DNA from: Chara braunii
Taxonomy: Eukaryota > Streptophyta > Charophyceae > Charales > Characeae
Assembly (NCBI GenBank): GCA_003427395.1
Contig: BFEA01000016.1
Location: 909,391 to 932,701, forward strand
Length of the DNA stretch: 23,311 nt
Direction of reading: 5' to 3'
Position numbers and translations under genes: made by a program. The notes beneath the pieces were generated by a model. The model was not told the DNA's origin, searched no databases, and saw only the letters and a program-made list of their open reading frames with translations. Below are positions 1 through 8,130 of the stretch, one piece after another. Numbering within the stretch: the stretch's first letter is position 1; every line of letters starts with the position of its first letter.

Positions 1-92
<92 letters not shown>
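1..92. repeat. (CT)n followed by (GT)n compound microsatellite
   Basis: Positions 1-50 are pure CT and 51-92 pure GT, an abutting compound dinucleotide repeat. It forms the very start of the window, and a (CT)n tract forms its very end, so both window borders probably reflect assembly breaks in microsatellites. Confidence 0.98.
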
Positions 93-93
<1 letters not shown>

Positions 94-666
94 GTATTTT
101 CACCACAACAGCCCCTATTCCACCCAGATGAGTAGGTACAAAATCGAAGCAGCTGTAGTCCTATTGCAGACAACGAAAACACTTGAGTGGAGGCAAACCA
201 ACAATGAAACAGTTTTACCTCTACAGCAAGCAACACGGAACATAATAGAAGCGTTTAAATACCTTTCTTAACTGTGTCCACTTTGAATTTTTTTAGGACC
301 CCTGTCATTTGTTCTTGCAACTCAACTTTTACTGTGCCTCTCATGTACAAGGCTCGCCACGTTGACAGTGGTTGAGCACGACCTGCCCACATCCCGTGTG
401 CCATAAGGGCCCACTTGCACACTATGAAAGGAGGCAGAGTAAAGGCGAAGGTATATTGCTGTTCATTTTTTCTCAGATCTTCAGCTTATATTTTGTCTGT
501 TCTCTTAACGATGCTCAATTGTATGCATTTACTAGTGGTACACAAAACGAGGGAGGAAGGACATAGGAGGTGGAGTTCTCATAAGGGAGAGATTAGTCTA
601 GAATGGCAAATGAGGCCAGTCAGTGTTTTGGTTGCACAAGATTTTGAATTGAGGATCAGCCGTTGC
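93..666. other. Unassigned non-coding stretch
   Basis: I see no convincing coding region, RNA gene or repeat here. The short open frames carry no recognisable motif, and the first one simply reads through the GT repeat. Confidence 0.5.
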
Positions 667-990
667 CTATGGTAAATGGTCACCCCTACAGACTGGACAT
701 GACTGGTTCGGGCCTGGATTGTGAAAGCAACTCATCCAATTCTCGCAGTCGCAGTTGCTGCATTGCATGGCACCGCATAGACAGATGTCACAGACTCTGG
801 CTCCTACCTGGTAGGAACACAGAGGCATGCCGACCACAATTGTAGATGCATTGCCGTTCCAGCCCTGTCTACAAATTGGACATGACATGTCAGGGTGCCG
901 TACATGAGCACAGTATTGACTGTCATCATACGCATGAAAACAAAAACTTGTATGGGCTATCCTTTCATAATCCTCACGGCACAAAGCATG
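667..990 (-). pseudogene. Cys-rich RING-like coding fragment (possible host exon)
   Basis: A minus-strand frame open from 990 to a stop at 667 reads as two Cys-rich halves. The first runs from HALCREDYERIA to SCPICRQGW. The second starts with CDICLCG and ends in SCPVCRGDHLP. The repeated CP(I/V)CR is the usual closing Cys pair of RING zinc fingers, which typically belong to E3 ubiquitin ligases. Just upstream the same frame continues as NLCNEIRVACG, interrupted by a TGA at 991-993 exactly where a RING would have its Cys-Gly-His turn, so the domain is either broken or interrupted by an intron. No start methionine is credible. The Cys and His spacing does not fit a textbook C3HC4 finger, so a different small zinc-binding fold or chance are alternatives. 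The piece at 3092-3290 on the same strand could belong to the same gene. Confidence 0.35.
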
Positions 991-1472
991 TCACCCACAT
1001 GCTACCCGGATCTCATTGCACAAGTTTCATGGGCTTCCCCAGTAGTTATTCCCTCTCTATGGGCAGATGACGATGGGGATTGATCCAAAGACAGGGTGTT
1101 TAGCTGCTGCAGGATTTGGTGTCCAACAGCTCGCCCTGGTGGTGATAACCTTTCAGTACAGCGCTCTGCAGGTGGTGCGTATGATAGTCTACTTCCCTTC
1201 TCAGGCTGATGCATCTGTCGTTTGTCTGGCAAGGATGAAGGAGATCCGACTGTGAAAGGTTTACACTGTTTGTTGCAGCTGGCATGGTTTCCAGCTGAGT
1301 TAGCATATCCACACTCGCGTCTACACCCCCATTCCCCCCCTCCCCTTCCCCCCCCCTCACCCGCCACCCCAACTCCATTCCCCAAAACTGAAGTTTCTCA
1401 GCGGATTAGAGCAAGCACAGTACAGCCCCAAATTCAGATTAAAAAAAAAAATCAGTGGACGGCCCACTATCC
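991..1472. other. Unassigned stretch with a C-rich tract
   Basis: Contains a C-rich low-complexity tract at about 1326-1382 and an A10 run at 1441-1450. Minus-strand frames here are open but frame-shifted relative to the Cys-rich fragment downstream and show no motif that I recognise. Part of it could be intron or exon of the same broken gene. Confidence 0.4.
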
Positions 1473-1585
1473 ACTACCGTCTTCCCCCGAACACAACGCA
1501 CCCTTATAATGAACGTATAGAAGCTAACTGTTGAGTCCGATACAGTCAAAATGAGGGCGCGTTGTGTTCGGGGGAAGACAGTAGT
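1473..1585. repeat. Long inverted repeat (27-bp arms, extendable to 35 bp)
   Basis: The left arm (1473-1499) contains CTTCCCCCGAACACAACGC and the right arm (1559-1585) is its reverse complement with one mismatch. With three mismatches the pairing extends inward to 1507 and 1551, leaving a loop of about 43 nt. It could form a strong hairpin or be a small foldback element. No gene overlaps it. Confidence 0.85.
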
Positions 1586-1768
1586 CGTCAAACCACCGAC
1601 CAGTCGACCCTACTGGTAGGCTGTGGAAAGGTCGGCGGTCCGCTGGTATGCAACCCTGTTATGTAACATAATAGTACAAACAACTTGTGCCTCGGAGGCA
1701 TCCCAAACCTCCTAGCCCAACTCGAGTTAGACTGAAAAAAGAAATAAGGAAATCATAATTAAAAGATA
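1586..1768. other. Unassigned stretch between the inverted repeat and the palindrome cluster
   Basis: Nothing recognisable: no coding motif, RNA gene or repeat. Confidence 0.5.
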
Positions 1769-1866
1769 TACGTACTCCTATTTATGGGAGTACAATTATG
1801 TGAGTACGTACTCATGTACGGGAGTACGTGAAATTTCATGAATATGTGTACTCGTGTACATGAAAC
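1769..1866. repeat. Cluster of GTACTC/GAGTAC palindromes
   Basis: An AT-rich stretch contains the hexamer GAGTAC or its complement GTACTC at least six times within about 90 bp. Examples are GTACTCCTATTTATGGGAGTAC and GAGTACGTACTC, followed by further copies on both strands. Several pairs can fold into short hairpins, and no flanking gene explains them. Confidence 0.75.
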
Positions 1867-2057
1867 ACTCCATGCTACCCAGATATCCAAACAAGTAAAT
1901 GTATCACATAATGCCTTAAGTCCCATTCACATGGCAGCTGACATTGGCAGAAGGTGTGGGGGAGGTTGGGAAGGCAGTTCGTGGAGGGGGGTTGAGCGTT
2001 GTCAGCAGATGGTGGTGGAAGGTCAGAGGGAGGCAGGGAAGGCCGCGGATGGTAGCC

Positions 2058-2062
<5 letters not shown>
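1867..2062. other. G-rich low-complexity flank of the CT tract
   Basis: Purine-rich sequence with degenerate GAGGGAGGC(A/G)GGGAAGGC units, one copy at about 2025-2045 and another beyond the CT tract at about 2193-2213. No gene is recognised. Confidence 0.5.
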
Positions 2063-2132
<70 letters not shown>

Positions 2133-2133
2133 N
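2063..2133. repeat. (TC)n microsatellite ending in an ambiguous base
   Basis: About 35 CT units run from 2063 to 2132, and the next base, 2133, is N. The N marks an unresolved base at the repeat edge. All open frames crossing this tract are artefacts of the dinucleotide repeat. Confidence 0.97.
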
Positions 2134-2824
2134 GTTCTTTCCAGCTGCCAGTGGTAGGGAGTTGGGGAAGACAGCGGGTGATAGTGCAATGTAAGAGGGA
2201 GGCGGGGAAGGCAGCGGGCAGCAGTGGGGAAGGCACTCGCCAATCTGGTAGAGTTCATGATTGTACTGAGCTTGCAGTTGCCAGTTGCTTGGGGTGCGGC
2301 ACAAAAACAAGACTGGCATACTGTTGCGGGTTGACACACCAAAAGAACTCTGGTAACATAGAGGCAGGCCCAGGCTCATCCTTGACAACAGCCACAGAGG
2401 TATCCGGCCAACTGGGGCTTTCGCTGGTGAACAGGCCAGATCCACAGCCGATATCCGGGCCATTCGCCCTTCGGCCAACAAAAGGACCAGACGGCCTAAT
2501 TCCTCACTTGTCGATTTTGTATGGTGGGGATCGAGTTCGACAGGCCCATTAAAAAAATATATATACAAAAGAGTTTGGCAAGCCATCACGATCAATTGGT
2601 GAGCATGTGGTTTGTTTCTTTCCAGACTGGAGTTCTTCAGAAGAATAGCCACAAGCAGAATACCAATGCAGATCTCACCATCTTCACTCAAGCCGACAGC
2701 CATCAGATGTGACAAGCAGTTGCAGGGCAGCACTCGAAAGAATACAATGGGGGTATTGCAGGACTCAGAAGAGAGAATATGATGGGGGCATTGGGGGGAG
2801 CAAAATAGTCGCAGGGCTGCAGGA
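2134..2824. other. Unassigned stretch; one weak minus-strand open frame
   Basis: No recognised gene. A minus-strand frame is open from 2503 to a stop at 2255-2257. Its C-terminal part includes the peptides VAVVKDEPGPASML and VFVPHPKQLATASS, which are not low-complexity. Two other frames are also open across the same interval and I found no domain, so I do not call an exon. Confidence 0.35.
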
Positions 2825-2831
2825 CGCAAAA

Positions 2832-2912
2832 ACAGCTGAGAAGGAGATGCACTAAGTGAAGATACGTGTGGCATAAACAGCTGAGGAGGAGGTAAATACA
2901 CTAAGTGAAGAT
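2832..2912. repeat. Local imperfect tandem duplication
   Basis: AACAGCTGAGAAGGAG followed by CACTAAGTGAAGATA (first copy ending near 2863) recurs as AACAGCTGAGGAGGAG followed by CACTAAGTGAAGATA (second copy ending near 2912). The copies are about 44-49 bp apart with a small insertion in the second. Confidence 0.8.
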
Positions 2913-3091
2913 ATTGGTCGCAATGGTAATGGAACAGAGGATGAGAAGGTGGTCTTGGCCATGGACTGGAGGAAAGGTGATGGAGAAAGAGTGGGTGGTA
3001 GGGATGTTGGCCAGCATCCGAAGATCCCATCTACAAAAGCACAGACAAGGACAGAGGAGCAAAGGGCATGTCAAGACTGAGATAGACGCAC

Positions 3092-3290
3092 CTCACAAAC
3101 AGGGATGGACCAGGCGACGGCAAGGGTGGTACTGTCGAGGCATCCAGAGGAGGTCTGGCATCTGGAACAGTCAGATCAGGATACCTGCGGCTGTCCCCAG
3201 GGAGAGCCTCGGAGAAGTCCAGCTGCTCCTGCAGCCGCCTAGCTAGCTCCTCATCCCGCTTCAACTGCTCCATCTCCTTGTTTTCTCTTT
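3092..3290 (-). CDS. Candidate internal exon with ubiquitin-interacting-like helix
   Basis: A 199-nt minus-strand segment is bounded by a plausible 3' splice site at its start (GTTGTTGCAG just before 3290) and a plausible 5' splice site at its end (GAG then GTGCGT, with the GT at 3091-3090). The frame between is open. It encodes a charged helix containing RDEELARRLQEQLDF and then a proline-rich tail. The ELARxLQE pattern resembles MIU/UIM-type ubiquitin-binding helices, which often sit in RING E3 ligases. That assignment is inference from a short motif. No start or stop belongs to this piece, and neighbouring exons on the 5' side were not identified. The Cys-rich RING-like fragment at 667-990 lies downstream on the same strand and could be a later exon. 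The open frame itself extends a little beyond both splice sites. Confidence 0.45.
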
Positions 3291-3385
3291 CTGCAACAAC
3301 GGGGAAGCACAAACACCAGGAGTTGGTTTCCAGACAAAAGCTTCAGATAGATGACGGTTTTTTTTAACTTTTTTTCATTTTTTGT

Positions 3386-3477
3386 AGACCATTTCTCAAT
3401 TTATGTGTGTCATCCTTGCACAGGGGTCATTGTAATCTTCTCTGTATCTTTCCAAATTTAACAGAAGTCCCAAGGAC
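3386..3477 (-). ncRNA. U6 snRNA-like copy 1 (probable retropseudogene)
   Basis: The minus strand from 3477 reads a U6 5' stem-loop (GTCCTTGGGAC), then GATACAGAGAAGATTAC, CCCCTGTGCAAGGATGACAC, and ATTGAGAAATGGTC near 3386. This is the full U6 order with the ACAGAGA box intact. The catalytic AGC triad is changed: ATTAGCATGG of U6 is ATTACAATGA here. A Pol III U6 gene should end in a T run. Instead the 3' side is A-rich (CAAAAAATGAAAAAAAG), as expected for a reverse-transcribed, reinserted copy. I see no U6-type upstream element. Probably non-functional. Confidence 0.88.
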
Positions 3478-3698
3478 AGGATAAATGATGGACAACTGAG
3501 CGCAAAGCTGGAAAGATTGAAACAGCAGCTCTTGCTGTTTTTTATTTTTCTTTCTTCTTTTTCCCCTGACGTTGCAGTCTGCAATGAATCCATTCGTGAT
3601 CCTCTAAAATGATTTTAGCAGACAAAACCAGCTTGCATCAGTTTCGGGATTCCGAATGCATGCTTCACGCGTGCTTTGTCACCGGAAATCTGTAAACT
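3478..3698. other. Spacer between the two U6-like copies
   Basis: No gene recognised. A T-rich tract lies at about 3536-3562. The two U6 copies point away from each other across this spacer. Confidence 0.5.
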
Positions 3699-3785
3699 GA
3701 CCTTCCAGACATCCTTTAGAATTGGAATGATACAGAGAATATTAGCATGGCCTGTGCATAAGGATGAGACACAGAAATTAAGAGG
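3699..3785 (+). ncRNA. U6 snRNA-like copy 2 (probable retropseudogene)
   Basis: The plus strand reads GACCTTCCAGACATCC (degraded U6 5' stem-loop), then ATTGGAATGATACAGAGA, ATATTAGCATGGCC, TGTGCATAAGGATGAGACAC and AGAAATTAAGAGG. The ACAGAGA box and AGC triad are present, but an extra G lies in the GGATGACAC stretch and CC is lost after GGCC. No T-run terminator follows. Instead there is a G-rich patch and A-rich sequence (GAGGAAAAAAAAGC). It resembles a retroposed copy and is more diverged at its ends than in its core. Confidence 0.82.
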
Positions 3786-3885
3786 GGGGGCCAGGCAAGG
3801 GAGGAAAAAAAAGCAAAAGCAAAGAAAAACTCATAAACCTCTCATGGCATCATCTTTGCCCTACCTACTCGCTTTCCCCTCAAAC

Positions 3886-3958
3886 AGGCGGGAGTAGGAT
3901 TTGAACCTACAACATTCAGATATTGAGCCTGACGAGTTACCAATTACTCTATCCCGCG
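3886..3958 (-). tRNA. Mitochondrial-type initiator tRNA-fMet-like copy, anticodon position reads CAA
   Basis: 73 nt on the minus strand fold into a cloverleaf: acceptor CGCGGGA against TCCCGCC, D arm GAGT/ACTC with loop AATTGGTA, anticodon stem TCAGG/TCTGA, and T arm GTAGG-TTCAAAT-CCTAC. All stems pair except base 1 with base 72 (C-C). An unpaired 1-72 position is a bacterial and organelle initiator feature. Overall the sequence looks like plant mitochondrial tRNA-fMet. The anticodon loop is CTCAATA, so bases 34-36 (plus 3925-3923) read CAA, whereas an initiator would have CTCATAA with CAT. A short variable loop argues against a genuine tRNA-Leu(CAA). No CCA is encoded. It is most likely a decayed nuclear copy of mitochondrial DNA. 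Confidence 0.8.
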
Positions 3959-4199
3959 CGCGTAGTATTAGTATGGCTCTTCTTTGCACAAGAAATTGTT
4001 GATGCACCAATTTGTTGGTCACATACAGCCATAAGTCCTGCTGCGCACTCTTCGATTTGGGGGAAGACCGTCGACCCTCGGTTTTTTACTCTTGCTTTCA
4101 TTCTCATCCAATCCGCTCCTTTCAGCTATTGAAAAACCAGCTCTAGATGCATGGGAACTACGATATAGAAAGCATTAGACAGCACAACATATTCAGATC
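3959..4199. other. Unassigned flank of the tRNA copy (possible organelle-derived DNA)
   Basis: A short plus-strand open frame (3923-4132) overlaps the tRNA copy and shows no motif. If the tRNA arrived as a mitochondrial insertion, part of this flank could be mitochondrial intergenic DNA, but I cannot show that from the sequence. Confidence 0.3.
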
Positions 4200-4211
4200 A
4201 GGCAGGAGAGG

Positions 4212-4323
4212 ACGACTCCAGAGACAATATAAAGTTCAGTTTCAGTACCAAGAACCTGAGGACGACCAATGGTACCCGGAGAGTGAATTCAATAGAGACC
4301 GCCCCAAAGATAGCTGCTGGTGA
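4212..4323 (+). pseudogene. Chromodomain remnant of a third Ty3-type retroelement
   Basis: A short plus-strand frame ending in TGA at 4321-4323 reads QYKVQFQYQEPEDDQWYPES followed by EFNRDR. This has the layout of the chromodomain that ends chromovirus pol proteins: a Q-Y-x-V-x-F strand, an acidic turn, then W and a helix. It parallels the pol ends of TE2 (QYRVRFQHHTDPKEDRWFTR) and TE1 (EYLVHFAYCTYKADRWLTR) but is clearly a different sequence, so it derives from a third element. No integrase is recognisable upstream. The assignment rests on about 25 residues. Confidence 0.5.
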
Positions 4324-4472
4324 TTAAAAGAAAAAAATATGGGCATCAGAATTGCAGACTAGGAAGTAGGAGTCGTAAAGAACCACAAAACCGCTGCTGG
4401 TGATTAAAAGTAAAAAATATGGGCATCAGAATTGCAGACTAGGAAGTAGGAGTCATAAAGAACCACAAAACC
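4313..4472. repeat. 80-bp tandem duplication, two copies
   Basis: Copy 1 (4313-4392) and copy 2 (4393-4472) both begin GCTGCTGGTGATTAAAAG and end AACCACAAAACC. They differ at only about two positions, so the duplication is recent. It lies over and after the end of the chromodomain remnant. Confidence 0.95.
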
Positions 4473-5990
4473 GGACCCGCTGGAGTGAGAGGATTCCATG
4501 GTTAGCAGGGTTTGTCCCAATCCCAGTCCCAGAGTTCCATGTACCATTATTCCAGATCTGGTTGGCTACGTAGACCTAACAGGGTACGGTAGGTTACGAG
4601 GTCGACCAAAGTCCAGTAGGGTCTGGTAGGCTGGGCGGCCGAGTAAAGTCTACTCCAGTCCATCTCAGGCAAGTCAGTGGCCCAGGGTCGCAGGAAAGTG
4701 AGTGAACATTCCACAAATGTCGGTCGACAGGCACAGGCTGGTTAGCTGACGGGTACCGGGTCGACAAGTCCAAGGGCAAGGAATCTCAATCGCTACATAC
4801 AAAAGTGTTATGAACTTGGTTGTCTGACAATTTGTTTGCCACTCACACACAGAAGAACTCACACACGCCCATACATGCATGAGACAAAGGGGAGGAGGAG
4901 ACAGAGTCCCACTGCACACAGATCAGAGATAAGCAGCGGAAAAGCAACCATGCACAGAAGGGGAGACTACACACAGTATTTCTCTCTCTCTGACACACTC
5001 CCAACAACCAATCACAATATGACACCGCGAAGATCACAATTGGAATATGGCACAGATGATGAGCCAACTCAACTCAATTAACCCCAATTATCGTTACAGA
5101 GTTCAACCCAATGTCTCCCCACCCCCGTACTACTCACTCCACTCACTACTCCACTCTCAGAGTCTAGCGCTGCACTGAAACAGCCTCCCAGAGGCCAGCG
5201 CCATACACCCAGATGAAGATCATGAACAGCGATGTAGTCCTCAGTGCCGATGAGTCACTCTGACGAAGAAGAAGGCAGCTTTGGCTGCCCAGCTGCTACG
5301 GAGGCCCTGCGAAGTAGGGCGCCAGCAACAGCATCCACCAATACCCAAGGAAGGGCCTCCAAATAGCCCTGCCGCACGCAGATGCCCCAAGGGCAGATGC
5401 GCTGAGAGAGCCCCAGCTCTGGCTAACTCTCAGAGACCGGCTATGGCTGCCATCACCTAGCTGAAGTCTCAGGTGCCGTTGTAGACTTTCAGCGCTGCAG
5501 AACTTGGTTGGCCCCGAACGCTGCACGCGAAAAATGAAAAGCCAAAAGTCCCCAACCGATTTTCCTAAACTCCTTATAGAATTCCTACTCTAGCCTAGAC
5601 CTAGACCGGACTGACTGACTGACCGGTACCGTTGCTGTTTCGGCCTCTCGGCCTCTACCGGACCCGGCTATAGGCTATAGGACTGTCTAGCAGAATAGGC
5701 CACTTAAGGCCTGTCTGTCCTAGGGGTAGCCTGGGCCTGCTATAGGCAGTTAGGGTAGCTGTAGGAATTCGGGTTAGTACCGGGCCTGTATTTTCCCGGG
5801 ATTGCAGATCTGTCCCTCACGAAGTTCCTCACAGGCAGGTCTCTCGGTTAGCCCTCAGCCAAACAAAATACGAATCTAACCCTCTAGGTTAGTGTACAGC
5901 CTCGCAGTCAATCTCGGCAGCAGAAACCAGCAAGTCATTGCAAAAGCACGACCACAGTTGGAGTCAACACATAATTCAACACATGTTTGA
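4473..5990. other. Unassigned intergenic stretch
   Basis: No recognisable gene. Around 4560-4770 there are repeated GGTAGG/GGTCGAC-type words, and around 5590-5780 a GC-rich run of repeated CCTAGAC, GACTGACT, GGCCTCT and TATAGGC words, typical of decayed repeats. The open frames are short and featureless. Confidence 0.4.
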
Positions 5991-6457
5991 TGCGAAAGCA
6001 CTGTTGCGCAGTAGAGCCACCAAGTGACAAGGGAGGCCTGAAGTGATACCGCGTGAAGTAGTCGACACGCAATATACGCCATAGCTTAGTATAGGTTGGG
6101 AAGAGGAGAGACAATCAGCAAGGAAGTTTGAGGCCAGAGGGCTAAGGGAGTGAAAGAAAGAAAGAACTAATTGTTGTTTGCTGACGGCCATGTCCGCCCA
6201 GCTTGTGCATACACACATAAGGCTGCGAAAGCACTGTTGCGCAGTAGAGCCACCAAGTGACAAGGGAGGCCTGAAGTGATACCGCGTGAAGTAGACGACA
6301 CGCAAGATACGCCATAGCTTAGTATAGGTTGGGGAGAGGAGAGACAATCAGCAAGGAAGTTTGAGGCCAGAGGGCTAAGGGAGTGAAAGAAAGAAAGAAC
6401 TAATTGTTGTTTGCTGATGGCCATGTCCGCCCAGCCTGTGCATACACACATAAGGCT
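5991..6457. repeat. 233-bp tandem duplication, two copies
   Basis: Unit 1 (5991-6223) and unit 2 (6224-6457) both start TGCGAAAGCACTGTTGCGC and end near ACACACATAAGGCTGC. They differ at only a handful of positions (about 97 percent identical by eye). Two similar overlapping minus-strand open frames here exist because of the duplication. They show no domain, so I do not call them genes. Confidence 0.93.
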
Positions 6458-6839
6458 GCCCGGCGCCCGATCATGCAGGTCGTCCAATTAGGGTGTCGAG
6501 CGTCTTTTGCACAATTTGATACCACGCCTTGTCAGAACCGGTAGAACGGTCCAATCAACTCATGGCAGTCAACAACACCACAGCCAAGCACATCCTACAA
6601 AAATACCACGTAGGTGTCCTTGTATTCCTGCTGGAAAAGCGTCCCTCACAATAATTGACACCGCTCGACGCCTCTCACCATTATGGCCGGGAGATCCTGA
6701 GACAACGGCATTGATTTCTTCCTTTCGGAAGGATGTACCCCTGCTCCGCCCCTGCTTTTCGCTTCAGCCCTGATTCTCCCTAAGCCTGCCCTGATCTCCA
6801 CAGCATTGCTTCAGCCCCTGCTTTTTGCTTCAGTTCTGA
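6458..6839. other. Unassigned flank of the TE1 3' LTR
   Basis: The last 100 bp contain two direct copies of a CCCCTGCTTTT(C/T)GCTTCAG word (about 6744-6763 and 6815-6834). On the minus strand near 6515-6530 the word TGGTATCAAATTG resembles the start of an initiator-tRNA primer binding site, but no LTR abuts it. Confidence 0.4.
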
Positions 6840-8118
6840 TGTTACATGGCCAGTTGGGCGATGTGCATATATAACCGAGGATCCGCAATGTGATGAAAAG
6901 GACTGAATGGACAATGCAGTGCTCGTGAAGTCTCAACAAGCAGTGTACATCCTGATACATACAAAAATTTAGATACAAGTCCTGACCTGACCGGGACTGA
7001 CCTCTCTCACGTAATATAAGACAGCGCAGCAGAATGCTAGAATACCAATGACTAGCCCAATCAATGTTGCAATACAGACCAAACATGCATCATCCTTATC
7101 ACAAGGTGAGAAGGGGCCTGGCGCTATACACAGGAAGAAGGCGCCAGGTCCAGACCATACACAGACGAGGAGGAGGGGATCAGACGAAGAAGAGAGGGGA
7201 GATGGGAATGTCGTTAACACCAAATCTTCGGTACAAGTCCCAGATAATCCCTCGTCAAATGTCTGAAGTCCAATGTCGAGTCTGGATCCAAATGTCTCCA
7301 AGCTCTCTCTCTCTTGTAGTCTGCTGATGCAGTCAAGTCAGGTAGTGAGAGGGTGAGAGGAAGATGGTGGACTGAGAAGAGGAAGAAGAAAAACCCTCAA
7401 GATGTGCCAGGTACTAACCTGTGAAGATGGCACTGTGCTGCAGGTACCCCGAAGACAAAGCTGGAGCTATGGCGCCGCAGGTAAGTCTCCCTGGCCTCCG
7501 CCCAATCTCTCTCTCTGGTACTACTCTAGCTCCTAATAGCGCCCAGCGCTGAAGACTACTGCTAACGCTACTAGCGCCCAGCGCTGTAGACTACTGCTAG
7601 CGCTACAACTACTCCTGCAGTGCTCCTCCAGAGTGCTTCTGCCGAATCCTGAAGACTACCTCCTGCCTCCTGAACTTGCATGTGAAGTGCCTGGGAAGTA
7701 CCTAGGAACTACCTGAAGCCTGCAGGGCGGGCCAGTTCTATATAGTGCTGGCCCGTCCAGGAGGCTGCTCTTACCAATGCCGAAACGTGCCAGACCCTGG
7801 GGTTGAAGCTCAACCAAGGGTTGTCTTGAAAAGAGGCCCAAATGGCCTGTGCTAAAACCCTGGTCTGGTGCCTGAGCTTCAGGGCAGGTCGATCTCATGA
7901 GGGCCTGAAAATGGCCCTCCGTTTCAGGCTAAAAAGACTCAGGGCTGGAAAGGCCCTGTTTTCGGCTGAAACGACACAGGACCCGTAGGCCCTTGTTTTC
8001 AGGCTTTCAGGCTGAAACGACACAGGGCCTGTAGGCCCTTGTTTTCAGGCTTTCGGGCTGAAAACGACATGGGCCTGAAAATGGCCCGTGCAGCCTGTTG
8101 CAGGCACAGCATGTAACA
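6840..8118 (-). repeat. TE1 3' LTR (LTR copy A)
   Basis: About 1.28 kb bounded by the inverted ends TGTTACAT (6840) and ATGTAACA (8118), the TG...CA form of LTRs. On the minus strand it directly follows the purine run AAGGAGGGGGGG. Homologous LTRs are found at 20430-21718 and from 22678 onward, all in the same orientation. Compared with them this copy lacks about 25 bp near 6966. It contains a minus-strand open frame (6969-7301) discussed under findings, short GCGCCCAGCGCT repeats at about 7537-7590, and a 46-bp tandem repeat at 7965-8074. Confidence 0.93.
7965..8074. repeat. 46-bp tandem repeat inside LTR copy A
   Basis: The word GCTGAAACGACACAGG begins at 7965 and again at 8011, and a variant starts near 8058, giving a period of 46-47 bp. 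The units contain self-complementary GGCCTGTAGGCC and TTTTCAGGCTTTC elements. A related repeat occurs in the solo LTR at about 21575-21670. Confidence 0.85.
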
Positions 8119-8130
8119 CCCCCCCCTCCT
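8119..8130 (-). other. TE1 polypurine tract
   Basis: The minus strand reads AAGGAGGGGGGG immediately before the LTR start TGTTACAT. This is the expected position and composition of the primer for plus-strand DNA synthesis in LTR retrotransposons, and it fixes the orientation of the element. Confidence 0.88.

Noticed and set aside
2023-3030. 335-codon minus-strand open frame, the second longest minus-strand frame in the window
   Set aside because: It runs through the (CT)n tract as an Arg-Glu repeat and through the N at 2133. The rest shows no domain and other frames are open too.
6515-6530. TGGTATCAAATTG on the minus strand as an initiator-tRNA primer binding site
   Set aside because: Only the first eight bases match, and no LTR end (CA) directly precedes it.
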